Of a DNA stretch of 50,603 nt, positions 1 through 9,100 are shown piece after piece (positions within the stretch are counted from its first letter, which is position 1; each line of letters begins with the position of its first letter). The translations under genes were made by a program, and so were the position numbers. This stretch comes from Candidatus Limnocylindrales bacterium (GTDB lineage: Bacteria > Desulfobacterota > Binatia > UBA1149 > CAITLU01), in contig DASPNR010000032.1 in the NCBI GenBank assembly GCA_035626395.1, positions 1 to 50,603 on the forward strand, read 5' to 3'. A model generated the notes under the pieces. The model searched no databases. It saw only the letters and a list, made by a program, of their open reading frames with translations, and was not told the origin of the DNA.

Positions 1-147
1 GGCCACGCACGTCACCGCCTCGCCCTGCCACATGCCGATCGTGCCGGCGGGCGGGCTGCAGACGGATGGCGGCGGGGCGGCGCTCACGACGGCCGCGGAC
101 AGAACAGCCGCGAGGGCCGCAAAGGTCTTGCGCAGGAAGGCGCTCAT
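1..147 (-). CDS. Partial small secreted protein, cut by window edge
   Basis: Reads leftward off position 1, so only the first 49 residues are visible. The N-terminus has a basic start (MSAFLRK), a long Ala/Val/Leu hydrophobic stretch and an alanine-rich cleavage region, as in a Sec signal peptide. Two cysteines follow within the visible mature part. An AAAGGA ribosome-binding site lies 6 nt upstream of the ATG. It follows the lysis cassette on the same strand, so a cell-envelope or lysis-related role is possible, but I do not recognise the family. Confidence 0.6.
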   Translation of the reverse strand, partial: MSAFLRKTFAALAAVLSAAVVSAAPPPSVCSPPAGTIGMWQGEAVTCVA

Positions 148-196
148 GGTGATGGTCCTTTCAGGGTTGCGGCCGTCGCGGGCGGCCGGGTGGCGA

Positions 197-463
197 TCAA
201 GGCTTGACCCGCTCCAGGCCGACCGGCGTGCGAGCCGTCGCACTCAGCACCTGCTCGGCGAACCGCGCTTTCTCGCGCATCGCCATCAGCTCGCGCGCGT
301 CCTCAGTCCGCAGCTCGGCGGTGACGCCGATGGGTCCGTACAGGCTGGTGACGAATGCGCGGTCGCCGCTCAGGCTGAGCGTCAGCAGGTTGTCGAATTG
401 GCCTGGGCTGGTACCGCAGGCGGTGAGCGCCGCGCAGGCGGCCAGGGCAAAAATGGTCTTCAT
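197..463 (-). CDS. Small outer-membrane-type lipoprotein in lysis cassette
   Basis: 88 residues. The N-terminus MKTIFALAACAALTAC is a textbook lipoprotein signal with a lipobox LTAC, so the mature protein should be lipidated on the cysteine. I chose the ATG at 463 over an in-frame codon at 475 because it gives an ATGA overlap with the upstream gene, the pattern used throughout this operon. Its place after endolysin could fit an outer-membrane spanin subunit (Rz1-like), but it is not proline-rich and no partner inner-membrane spanin is evident, so that role is speculative. Confidence 0.75.
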   Translation of the reverse strand: MKTIFALAACAALTACGTSPGQFDNLLTLSLSGDRAFVTSLYGPIGVTAELRTEDARELMAMREKARFAEQVLSATARTPVGLERVKP

Positions 464-912
464 GGCGCGATCCATTCAGCGGTGGAGGGATAGGTGACCG
501 GCGCCGGCGCAACGAGCACCGGCCGTGCGTGGATGGGGTTGACGAACCTCTCGCCGAACGCCCGGACAGCGCCGTGCGCGATGCCGGCCATGAGCGGGTG
601 CATGCCGTCCTCGACGAACACCACGCGCAGGAGGTCATCGGCCGCCCCCCGCCAGGTCGTCGACAGCCCGCACTCGCGCATCAGCTGGTAGAGCGCGTCA
701 TGCACCAGCGAGCCGCGCACGATGTCCGGGCCCTGCGCGATCGGACCGGATGCGCCGTCCCACGCGTAACCGGCGGCGATCGTCAGCGTGCCGTCGGCGG
801 CCAAGCCGACGAAGTGGTTGCCAGGGCAAGCCTCGACCACGGGCGTGGCGCACTGGAAGGGCTCGGCGAGCTGGAAGCGGTAGCCGGCGCGGTAGCGCAC
901 CAGTGGCTTCAT
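460..912 (-). CDS. DUF1353-like phage protein
   Basis: 150 residues. The central motif YAWDGASGP followed by VHDALYQL matches the DUF1353 family, small proteins common in lysis or tail-end regions of tailed phages and of unknown biochemical role. It contains a clustered His/Asp pair (VHDA) that could bind metal. It overlaps the endolysin gene upstream and the lipoprotein downstream by ATGA, so it is translationally coupled to both. Confidence 0.8.
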   Translation of the reverse strand: MKPLVRYRAGYRFQLAEPFQCATPVVEACPGNHFVGLAADGTLTIAAGYAWDGASGPIAQGPDIVRGSLVHDALYQLMRECGLSTTWRGAADDLLRVVFVEDGMHPLMAGIAHGAVRAFGERFVNPIHARPVLVAPAPVTYPSTAEWIAP

Positions 913-1415
913 GAGGCCTCCAGCGCATTGAGCGCCACACGGCGGATCCAGCCTCGGCCATAGGTTGGCCAGGCCGGGTCATCGGTGAAGTGCAGGTTTC
1001 GATGCGCGTCGAAGCGGCGCAGCACCTTGTCGATCGGCATGCTCTGGATCGACATCAGCGTCTTCGGGCCGATGCTTCCGTCCTCGATCGCGCCCACCGC
1101 GCGCTGCAGCATCCGCGCCGCCTTGCCGGGCCCGCTGTTGACGGCGAAATCGAACAGCGGAAACTTCAACGCCTCGGGCACCAGGTCGCAGCCGGCGGGC
1201 CCCCAGTAACGCCGCATGTAGATGGCGCGCGCCTGGTCAAGCGTGACAGACTTGATGTCGAGGTCTGGAAACGCGGCGGCGCTGATGCCGTACTTCGTGC
1301 CCTTCAGCGTGCCAACGCCGATGCGGCCGCCGGTCCAGTTGCCGCGATCGGTCGAGTCGTCGTCGAACTCGCCTTCATTTCCGATCAGCCGCGCGAACGA
1401 GTCGAGGAAGTTCAT
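909..1415 (-). CDS. Endolysin, GH108-type muramidase
   Basis: 168 residues. Residues 10-45 carry the glycoside hydrolase 108 signature: NEGEF with the candidate catalytic glutamate (E14), then a DRGNWTGG segment, then GTKYGIS. The C-terminal half (FDFAVNSGPGKAARMLQ, then GSIGPKTL) matches the peptidoglycan-binding domain usual in this family. It should cleave the glycan backbone of peptidoglycan at lysis. There is no signal peptide, so it depends on a holin. The start at 1415 was chosen for its ATGA overlap with the preceding gene; upstream in-frame sequence is not protein-like. Confidence 0.92.
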   Translation of the reverse strand: MNFLDSFARLIGNEGEFDDDSTDRGNWTGGRIGVGTLKGTKYGISAAAFPDLDIKSVTLDQARAIYMRRYWGPAGCDLVPEALKFPLFDFAVNSGPGKAARMLQRAVGAIEDGSIGPKTLMSIQSMPIDKVLRRFDAHRNLHFTDDPAWPTYGRGWIRRVALNALEAS

Positions 1416-1636
1416 GGTGCGGGCTCCGCGTCGTCGAGTGGATATGGCGGGACGTCGTCGAAGTCCGGGTCTGGCCCGGCCGGCGGCGGCACGATCGGTG
1501 GCAGCGGCGGATGGAACGGCGGCGGGTCGAAGAAGTTGGCCAGCGAGCGGTAGATGTCGCGCTGCCTGGTTAGTGCCGCAATCTGCACCTCGACCGCATC
1601 GGCCAGCTGGCGGTATTTGGCGGCGACGCTGTTCAT
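1412..1636 (-). CDS. Small proline-rich protein between holin and endolysin
   Basis: 74 residues. The first 35 are a charged helix (AAKYRQLADAVEVQIAAL), and the rest is dominated by Pro and Asp (PPPFHPPLPPIVPPP, then DFDDVPPYP). There is no membrane segment or signal peptide. It is joined by ATGA overlaps to the gene on each side, so it belongs to the lysis operon. I do not recognise the family. A spanin role looks unlikely without a membrane anchor. Confidence 0.65.
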   Translation of the reverse strand: MNSVAAKYRQLADAVEVQIAALTRQRDIYRSLANFFDPPPFHPPLPPIVPPPAGPDPDFDDVPPYPLDDAEPAP

Positions 1637-1977
1637 GACTGCCGCTCGCTTCGGTCGCTATCAAGCTCCACGAAGTCGCTGGCTCGACGCTCAGGTCCAT
1701 GCGGGCGGCCTGGCCGGCCGCGGCGCAACCAGCCGACGATCACAACGACCATGCCGGCGTTGATCAGCAGCTGCGCACGCGCCAGCGCCACCGCGTCGAA
1801 GTAATCGATGCCGTCGTGCACGATCCAGGCGTGGCTCGCGAAGCCGAGCGCGAGGCCGATGAGCCCGAGCTTGATCACGATGCCGTCGTGCACTCGCGGC
1901 GACAGGCAGGCCCACGTCGCGGCCATGGCCAGCACACAGCAGACGGCGGTGTTGATGAGCGTGACAACCGAGTCCAT
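1633..1977 (-). CDS. Small membrane protein, candidate holin
   Basis: 114 residues from the ATG at 1977. Three hydrophobic segments are visible: residues about 4-22 (VVTLINTAVCCVLAMAATWA), 33-50 (GLIGLALGFASHAWIV) and 65-82 (LLINAGMVVVIVGWL). A highly charged C-terminal tail follows (RRGRPGRPHGPERRASD). This size and topology fit a class I-like holin. Two adjacent membrane proteins (here and at 1982-2296) suggest a holin plus antiholin or second holin; which is which cannot be told from sequence. Confidence 0.75.
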   Translation of the reverse strand: MDSVVTLINTAVCCVLAMAATWACLSPRVHDGIVIKLGLIGLALGFASHAWIVHDGIDYFDAVALARAQLLINAGMVVVIVGWLRRGRPGRPHGPERRASDFVELDSDRSERQS

Positions 1978-1981
1978 TGCG

Positions 1982-2296
1982 TCAACCCTTCTTGCTCCAC
2001 CAGACCGCGACAAGCTGGCGCAGGCCGCCGTCGCGAACGAACTTCATGACCTCGGCTGCGACGTTGAGACCGAACATGCCGACGCAGAAGGCTGCGCACG
2101 CCCGGATGCCAGCAGGCTCGATGTGCAGCCACTCCATCAGCGCGGGCGAGATGTAGCCGGCGCAGAGGCAGCCGGCGAGGACGTTGAAAGCCCGCTCCCA
2201 CCAGGTGAGGCCTGGCGCGAACCGCAGGCCCACCAGCGCGCCGAAGGCGCCGGCCACCCAGGGGCTGCGCAGGATGCGGTCGGGGTCGATGTCCAT
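1982..2296 (-). CDS. Small membrane protein, holin-like
   Basis: 104 residues from the ATG at 2296. Hydrophobic stretches lie near residues 13-27 (WVAGAFGALVGLRFA), 37-52 (AFNVLAGCLCAGYISP) and 67-85 (IRACAAFCVGMFGLNVAAE). The C-terminus is basic (WWSKKG). It lies immediately upstream of the other small membrane protein and the endolysin. The pair probably times lysis by permeabilising the inner membrane. Confidence 0.75.
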   Translation of the reverse strand: MDIDPDRILRSPWVAGAFGALVGLRFAPGLTWWERAFNVLAGCLCAGYISPALMEWLHIEPAGIRACAAFCVGMFGLNVAAEVMKFVRDGGLRQLVAVWWSKKG

Positions 2297-2318
2297 CAGC
2301 GCGTCTCCCTGGCTGCTG

Positions 2319-2744
2319 TCACAGTGCGGCCGCCTGCACGAACATCGCATCGCGCTCTTCGTCGCTGATGCCCGCGGCCTGCTGCAGGTAGGTGGTGAGC
2401 GGGCTGATCCGCCGCACCGTCGGTCGAAACTCAAACTGCGCCGCGGTCATGGCGCGCTGAACCGGGTCCTCGATCGCGGCGATGGCATCGAGCACCGCCT
2501 GCAGCTTGCCGGCCGCAATCAGCACGCACCGCGCGCGCCACATCTCGACCTCGTCCGGCACGACCGGCGGCGGCTGAGCAGTCCACGGCTCCAGCACCCA
2601 CGCGGTGCGCTGCCAGCGTGGCCACGGCTCGCCGTCGACGCGCTCCTCGGCGTGCGCCGGCGGCGCGATCGGCGTCGAGCGCGGCGTGTCGTCTTCGACC
2701 TCGCCGTCGAACCAGCGCTGCGCGTCGTAAGCGAAAGCCGTCAC
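2319..2744 (-). CDS. Hypothetical phage protein after tail-tip gene
   Basis: 141 residues. The N-terminal half is rich in Pro, Trp and acidic residues (RWFDGEVEDDTPRSTPIAPP). The C-terminal half contains a helix (LIAAGKLQAVLDAIAAI) like those in tail-fibre-assembly or tail-end proteins of siphophages, and it ends in helices around TTYLQQAAGISDEERDAMF. It overlaps the tail-tip gene by ATGA. A tail assembly or tail-tip accessory role is inferred from position only. Confidence 0.7.
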   Translation of the reverse strand: MTAFAYDAQRWFDGEVEDDTPRSTPIAPPAHAEERVDGEPWPRWQRTAWVLEPWTAQPPPVVPDEVEMWRARCVLIAAGKLQAVLDAIAAIEDPVQRAMTAAQFEFRPTVRRISPLTTYLQQAAGISDEERDAMFVQAAAL

Positions 2745-4621
2745 AGCAGCTGCTCCGCGGTGAATGCCTTGGTCCAGTAGCCCTTGGCCATGGCGCGCAG
2801 CTTCTCCATGTCGGCCACCGTGGCAAGGAACGTGTGCCGCGGCAGGTTGCGCGCGTCGTCAGGGTCGAGCGACACGAGAACTTCGCCGGTCGCCCCCTGC
2901 GTGCGCATCAGCTCGTAGATGGTGTCCCAGGCCTCGGCATCGGCGAGGTAGTGGAAGGTGAAGTCGAGACACTTCGGCGCCGGCAGCTCGTCGAAGTAGC
3001 GCGCGCCGCTGGCCGTCGTGACGGTCGTCGATCGCGGCTTGAAGTAGATGCCGAGTCCGCACGCGACGTCATGCTCACTTTGGAAGGCATTCCACGCCAG
3101 CACTGGGCGGCCGAACTCGACCCACCCGTCCGGGTTCGTGGTGTCGTCGACGTCGAGGCGCCAGTAGCGGTAGGACTGCGGCGTGGCGGGGCGATGCAGC
3201 GCAGGGGTCTGCTCGCCACGCCGCATGCGCTCGGTGGTCGCGGCGACATAGGCGGCTGGCCAGGCGTCGTAGGTGCCGCTGTCGTACTGCGCGACGATCT
3301 CGCGCTCGGCGCCGCTCAATGACACCAGGTCGGCGGTCGTGGGGGCGTAGCTGTAGATGCGCAGGCCGGTGAGATGGAAAGCCGGGCCGCCTCGCACGTA
3401 GGTGTTGGCGGTGCCGGCCAGCGTGGTAACGGCAGCGTCAACCACCGCGGCCGCACCTTCATAGCTAGCGCGGAGTGTGGTGCCGTCCCAGCCGATTGCC
3501 GCTGCGAAGGTCGCGCCGTTGGCGTAGGCTGCACTGTTGACGCCGGTTGCGCTATTGATACCGGCATTGTGGTTGAACCCCCGCATCACGCCGCCAGTCG
3601 TCATGTCCAGGCCTATGCCCGTATCGCCAGTGTTCGTGGTGGCTACGAAGGCAAACGGCTGAGTGGAGCTGGCCGGGCGCGCGATGAGCTTGCCCTCGAG
3701 GAGCAAGCCGCCCGCGGCGAACGAGGCGACGGCGCCGGTCAGGATGTCCGGCTGCCGGGTTGCTGCCGCCCCGGTCGTCTCGATGTTGGACGTGGCCGCC
3801 GCGCCTATCTCGACCTGCGCAAAGTCGGCAATGACGTTGATGCCGGTACCGCGAAAGCCGCAGTTTGCACCGGCCACACCGGTGGCCTGGAACCGCTGCC
3901 ACGTCGTCGTGACGGTCACCGTCGTCCAGTTGGTGTTGTCCGGCGAGATGCCAAGCGCCGCCGTGCCGGCCGACGTCTTCGCCCAGATGGAGACGGTGAC
4001 CGTTTGGCCGGTCAGGCCGCCGATGCCGGCCAGCAACGTGCCTGGTGACCCAGTGAAAGCAAGAGAGCAGGCGCCGTTCGCCGACCCGTCCAAGCCGGTT
4101 TGGTTCTTCGTTGATGTGCAGTTGGAGCGTGTCCAATTGATGGTGCCGAAGTCCCGGGCATTGCTGAAGCTGTTCGTGGTAGTCGGTTCGAGCAACAGGC
4201 CTTGCAGTACGCCGTTTGAATATTCGAACCGCGGGATGTTGTTGGCCGCCGAGACCAGCACGCCAGAAGCACCCATGTACCAGCCGACCGAGCCGCGCGA
4301 GAACGTGAACCCCCCTGGCAGCGCGGCCGATCGATTGAACTCGGCCCACGTCAGGCCGCGCGGATCCGCGGAGAAGCCTCGCAGCCGCAGGGTCGCACCG
4401 GTGGTGAAGTTGCCGCCGATCACCGCAAGCGCGGCGACTGTGATGGCCGAGGGCGCCGCGATGTAGCACCAGGTGTCGCGCGTGCTCGCGCTACTGCTGC
4501 GGGCTTTTTGGTCGATCTGGCGCGTCTGGAGGTAGGACAGCGGCAGGCCTGTCGTCCAGCTGCCGCCGCTGAGCGTGCACTCGTCGATGGTGTTGTCGTA
4601 GGCAAGAAGCAGCTTTCCCAT
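2741..4621 (-). CDS. Tail-tip protein with inserted lectin-like domain
   Basis: 626 residues. Residues about 1-85 and 440-626 look like one virion protein. Between them, residues about 90-430 carry the phage head-spike/fibre signature: FSRGSVGWYMGASG, then NNIPRFEY, then LQGLLLEPTTTNS. This is followed by a Thr/Ala-rich beta domain and a concanavalin-like segment ending at LTGLRIYSYAPTTADL. The inserted part probably binds surface carbohydrate. It follows the tape measure and one further tail gene, so a distal tail or receptor-binding role is likely. An ATG at 4621 overlaps the upstream stop (TGATG); a GTG at 4624 is the alternative start. Confidence 0.78.
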   Translation of the reverse strand: MGKLLLAYDNTIDECTLSGGSWTTGLPLSYLQTRQIDQKARSSSASTRDTWCYIAAPSAITVAALAVIGGNFTTGATLRLRGFSADPRGLTWAEFNRSAALPGGFTFSRGSVGWYMGASGVLVSAANNIPRFEYSNGVLQGLLLEPTTTNSFSNARDFGTINWTRSNCTSTKNQTGLDGSANGACSLAFTGSPGTLLAGIGGLTGQTVTVSIWAKTSAGTAALGISPDNTNWTTVTVTTTWQRFQATGVAGANCGFRGTGINVIADFAQVEIGAAATSNIETTGAAATRQPDILTGAVASFAAGGLLLEGKLIARPASSTQPFAFVATTNTGDTGIGLDMTTGGVMRGFNHNAGINSATGVNSAAYANGATFAAAIGWDGTTLRASYEGAAAVVDAAVTTLAGTANTYVRGGPAFHLTGLRIYSYAPTTADLVSLSGAEREIVAQYDSGTYDAWPAAYVAATTERMRRGEQTPALHRPATPQSYRYWRLDVDDTTNPDGWVEFGRPVLAWNAFQSEHDVACGLGIYFKPRSTTVTTASGARYFDELPAPKCLDFTFHYLADAEAWDTIYELMRTQGATGEVLVSLDPDDARNLPRHTFLATVADMEKLRAMAKGYWTKAFTAEQLL

Positions 4622-6195
4622 CACTGGCCCCAGAGCAGAAGGTCCGCCGTGCCGGCGGCCAAGTTCTTCGTGTAGGCGAACACGCGGCGCAGCGTGCCGG
4701 CCTCGCGGCTGAATCCGTAGCGGTCCCAGCGCAGTTCGACCACGCTGCCGATGTCGACGTCCAGGAGGGTGGCGTCATCGAGTTGCACGCCGCGGGCCCA
4801 GTGCATGCGGTGCGGCACGCCCAACAGCGCGGCGCGGCGCGCAGCCTCGGCAGCAGCGTCGGCCTCGTGGGCGAAGAGGGTGTCCAGTTCCAGCGTGGCC
4901 GTGCGCGCGTAAGGGTTCGGCGAAGGTGTCGAGCCATCCTCGGCGACGCGCCACTCCTCCCCGAGATCCGCGCGATCGGCGGCCGAGACGGTCACGTCGA
5001 CCTCTGGCCCGGCCAGCGGGCGGTAGTAGCGCGCGTACCGAATCAGCACCTTCGTCGTAGGCGCTTCGTCGCTGCTGGGGTCGCTCTCCAGCACCGATTC
5101 GTTCCATGGTGCGATCACTACCACCGGGTCGCCGGCCGGTTCCTCAATGCGCTTCATGCCGAGCACGCCGAGACGGTCGAAGCCGTAGGCCGCACCGACA
5201 GTGCGTGCCACCGCATCCATGATGTCCAGCGTAGAGCGCAGGTCGTTGACCCAGATGCCGAGTACGGCGCCGTTGGCGGTATCGAGCGCCGTGACCTGGC
5301 TGGCGCTGACGTCCGACGCGTCGATCCCGCGCTCCATGGCCAGGCGCTTCAGCAGCGTGCCGGCCTTGCTGTTGGCCGTGCTGTCTGCAGTGGCGTCGCA
5401 CGTGAAAGCCGTGGGCAGCGAGCCCCCAACACGCAGCATGCCGCCGGCCGGCCAGGCCCGGTACTGGCCGGAGCTGGGTGCATTGGTCTCCATGTCGGCC
5501 TGCGACGTGTAGTCAGCGCCTTGGGTGTACGGAGCGCCCTTGTCGTACGCTGCATCCACGGTGAGGATGGCCGCGCCACTCACCTGGTAGATGCCGCGAG
5601 TCGTATTCACGCACGGTGCGGGGATGTGGAAGGCCTTGCCCCACAGGCGGGGGATCGGCTTCCCGGTCAACTCCGGGCCGCCGTCGACCCCCGCAGGAAG
5701 CGCGTTCGTGCCGCCGTAGGTCGCGGACAAGTGCGGTGTGCGCAGCTCGTACAGACGGTCGGTGCCATTGATGACGACACGGTCCGTCTTCGGCTCCACG
5801 ATGCTCGTGACGGCTCGGATGACCGTCTCCGCGGTCGACAGCGCGGCGTCCGGCTCGACCATCAAAAGCCGCATCGGGCGGCTTTGGAAATTGATGGTTG
5901 CCGGGTCGCTGAACACGCTGTCTAGGTCCCCGAAGTTGGCCAACTCCACGATCGCCGCGCCGACATCGGCCTGCGGATTGGCACTAACCAACGACGCACC
6001 ATCGCGGAACATGGACCGGCTGATGACGCCAGCGCTGATGATGCGGTCGAGGTACAGCGCATTGGGCGGTGTGTCCGTGCTCTTCGAGCGATAGCCCTGC
6101 CGTCCCTTCATGCTGTAGCGCTTGGTCTCATAGGCTGCGGCGTCGGTGTAGCCGTCGATTTCAAGCAGCAGGTGCGGGTTAGAGAGAAGCGACAT
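4621..6195 (-). CDS. Distal tail or baseplate-hub protein
   Basis: 524 residues. The N-terminus (LLSNPHLLLEIDGYTDAAAY) and the repeated short beta segments suggest a large virion protein. It starts inside the 3' end of the tape-measure gene (17-nt overlap), the position of distal tail or hub proteins in siphophages. I could not place it in a named family. Lambda-type M, L, K, I and J genes are absent, so this and the next gene apparently make the entire tail tip. Confidence 0.75.
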   Translation of the reverse strand: MSLLSNPHLLLEIDGYTDAAAYETKRYSMKGRQGYRSKSTDTPPNALYLDRIISAGVISRSMFRDGASLVSANPQADVGAAIVELANFGDLDSVFSDPATINFQSRPMRLLMVEPDAALSTAETVIRAVTSIVEPKTDRVVINGTDRLYELRTPHLSATYGGTNALPAGVDGGPELTGKPIPRLWGKAFHIPAPCVNTTRGIYQVSGAAILTVDAAYDKGAPYTQGADYTSQADMETNAPSSGQYRAWPAGGMLRVGGSLPTAFTCDATADSTANSKAGTLLKRLAMERGIDASDVSASQVTALDTANGAVLGIWVNDLRSTLDIMDAVARTVGAAYGFDRLGVLGMKRIEEPAGDPVVVIAPWNESVLESDPSSDEAPTTKVLIRYARYYRPLAGPEVDVTVSAADRADLGEEWRVAEDGSTPSPNPYARTATLELDTLFAHEADAAAEAARRAALLGVPHRMHWARGVQLDDATLLDVDIGSVVELRWDRYGFSREAGTLRRVFAYTKNLAAGTADLLLWGQ

Positions 6196-9100
6196 ACCGC
6201 CCCCTCCGTGCTGCGTCGTATGCCAGCTGCTGAGCCGTCATCCGGTTGCTCGTGTCCAGCGCGTCGCTGAGTGCAACACCGGACGCGGCCGTGACCTCGG
6301 CCGCGGTCTTCGTGTTGCCCTTGATGGCGGCCAGCTCGGCCTGCAGGCGTTTCAGCTCGGCCAGAACCTCGTCGAACACCGGCGCGTAGTTCGGTGCGCC
6401 GCTGAGCTGCTGCTGCAGCTGCAGGAACGTGCTGGCCAGATCGTCGGCGCGCTCGAACGCCGCCAGGTCGCCGCCACGCGCCGCTTCGGCGTTGTCGAAG
6501 AACTGCGAGCGGGCCTCGGCCAGACGATCCTCCGGCGACAGGGCCGACAGCGATCCAGTCGTCAGCGAGTCCATGAAGCTGGTGAAACTGGCGTCCAACC
6601 GCTGGAGCGTCGAGTTCAACTCATCGAGTGCGCGCAGTTCATCACGAGCCAGTTCCTGCGCCTGGCGATCGGACTCGCTGATTGCGGTTGAACCGCCGGA
6701 TGCGGCCGCCGCTTCCGCCTGCTCGCGTCGCAGCCTGTCCGGCGACACCACATCGGTATTTGCCGGACCGTTCGACTGCATCACGTACATGTTGAAGATG
6801 CCGTCGCGCGTCGGACCGGGGACGTTGTCTTTACCGCCCCAGTGCTGATCGACGTACTGCTGCAGGTTGGCCGGCAGCGTGTTGTTCGCCCAGTCCTGCG
6901 CGAAGCCGGCGATCTTGCTTTCTATGCCCATCCACTCGCGATAGGCCTGATCGGCTGCCGATGCCTGGCCCATGCTGCGAATGCGCATGCCGCCGAATTC
7001 GCTGGCTTCGCTCTTCAGGTCGCCCAGCGCGCCGGCGGCCTGCCAGATCGCGGCCTTTGCCTCGTCGCTGACGTCGGCCATCGCCGTGATGGCGTCGGCG
7101 GTCTCCAGGATCTCCTGCTTCGAGGCCTTGAACAGCTGGCTGACGGTGATGTCGAAGCCGGCATCGGCTAGGTCGTCGGCGATGCCCTGGTACGCGGCAC
7201 CGATGCGCTGATCCGCCGGCAGCAGCTTCGAGCGGTTGCTCTCGATCGTGGACTGCAGAGCGTCGGCTGCATCCCGGGCGCCGTTCTTCAGGTCGCCGAG
7301 CGAGCCGGCGGCGCTGAGCACTGCGAGTTCCATCTCGCTGACGCCGTCGGCGAAGTCCACGAACTGCCGAACGAAGGCCTCGATCTGCTCCTTCGACATG
7401 CCGGCAAGGCGTTCGCCGGTGACCGCGAGCCCGGCTTGCGTCAGGTCGCCAGCCACGCGGTTGTAGCGGTAGCGGTCCAGGTCGGGCCCTTCGAGGAACT
7501 TGCCGGCCAGCTGGTCCAGCGCCTGCTGTCCCTGCTTCGCCCGGGCTGCAGCCTCCTCGGTCAGCTTCTTCGCCGCAGCCTCCGATGCCGACTCGACCTG
7601 ATGGAACGCGCCAGACACCTGCAGCAGCGCTGTGAACGCCTCGCGGCCGGCCTCTGTGCTCAGGTCCTGCGCCGAGACCAGATCCTTGTAGGCATCGACG
7701 GTGTCAGGCATCGCGAGGCCCACGCTCGCCAGCGCATCGGACACCTTGCCCGAGGCCAGTTCGATCTGCTCGGCCTCGGTGTAGAAGTTGCTGAAGTACT
7801 GCCCGGCCGCCTGGCTCAGGCCCTGGATGCCGCCAAACATGGCAGTTAGGTCGATCGCTGCACTGCCGCCGTCGAGCGAAGCCTGCAGCGCGGTGATGCC
7901 GAGGTCTTCGAGGACCGCGTTCACGCCCAGGATGGCGCCGCCGACGCGCTCGATGGTCTGCGTCACGGTCTCGCCGTATTTGGCGAGTGGCGCGACCTCA
8001 TCGGCGAGTCCGGCAGTCAGCGCCTCGCCGTACTTGGCCAGCGCCTGAATGATCGCGGTCTTGTTCTTCTCGACGTCGTCGCCGAGGCTGACGCGGATCT
8101 CGGTCGTGATGCGCGCCATTTCCTCCGCCGGCAGGCCCAGAGCCTCGGCGTAGCGCTTGGCCTGCGCGAGCACTTCCTTCGACGCGTCGTCGAAGAACAT
8201 GTCGATCGACTCGGTCGCGGCCTTCGTCTCGGTGCGGCGCTTGTCACTGCGGAAGATGCCGCCCTTCTCCAGGATGTCGGCGAACATCTCGCCGGCGAAG
8301 TCGCCGCCGGTGATGGTGCCGGCGACGCCCTGGTCCACCACGCGCGGCGATGCGCGGCCGAAGAGCTGTGTGTAGACGGCGCCGCCGCCCCAGATGTTGG
8401 CCGAGCGGTCGCTCATGCCGCCGATCTTCAGCAGGTCGGTAAACGTGGACTCCGGCGAGTACCGAAACGCACCGCTCAGGTTCTCGTTGTTGTAGCCCTT
8501 CTCCCAGGCGCTGCGGCTGCCCATGTAGGCCGCGATGATCGCGGCGGCGTAGGCGGCCCACGGACCCATGCCGGCTGCGGCGCTGCTGCTGCCGCCCGCG
8601 CCGGCGGCGCTGGTGCCAGCCACTGTGATGCCCTCGCCAGCGGCCTGTGAGGCAAACAGCGTGGCCGACTCGCTGGCGGCCAGCGACGACGCGGAAGCGC
8701 CGACGCCGGCCCATCCGTTGTTCGCCGCGATCAGGGCCCCCATGCTGTCGCCGCCAGCCGATCCGACCAGGTTCGCGTACGCCAGCGACGTCGACGACGC
8801 GCCGGCCGTCGTGCCGGCGCCGAAGTACCCAGCCAGGGCATTCACGCTGCTGCTGTAGCCGGTGGCGCCTTGATAGAGGCTGTAGAGCGTGGAGGCGTTG
8901 TTCAGGCCTGCACCGACCGCCCCTGCGCCGCCTCCGCCAGCACCGCCAGCACCGCCGGTCAGGAACGCCGCAATCGCACCGGTGACGGGCGACACCACGG
9001 CCTGGATGATCGGGCGCAGGACCAAAGTCTTGAAGTAGTCCTCCAGTAGCTCCCCGGCATCGCGGCCACCGCTCATCAGCGCATCGGTCAGGGCCTGGCC

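Noticed and set aside
2184..2780. Long open frames opposite the minus-strand virion genes (for example 2184-2780, 4783-5925, 9287-10120, 13772-16210, 23263-26445).
   Set aside because: They are rich in His/Arg runs, have poor third-position bias and no ribosome-binding sites, and lie antisense to well-supported genes: shadows of GC-rich coding.
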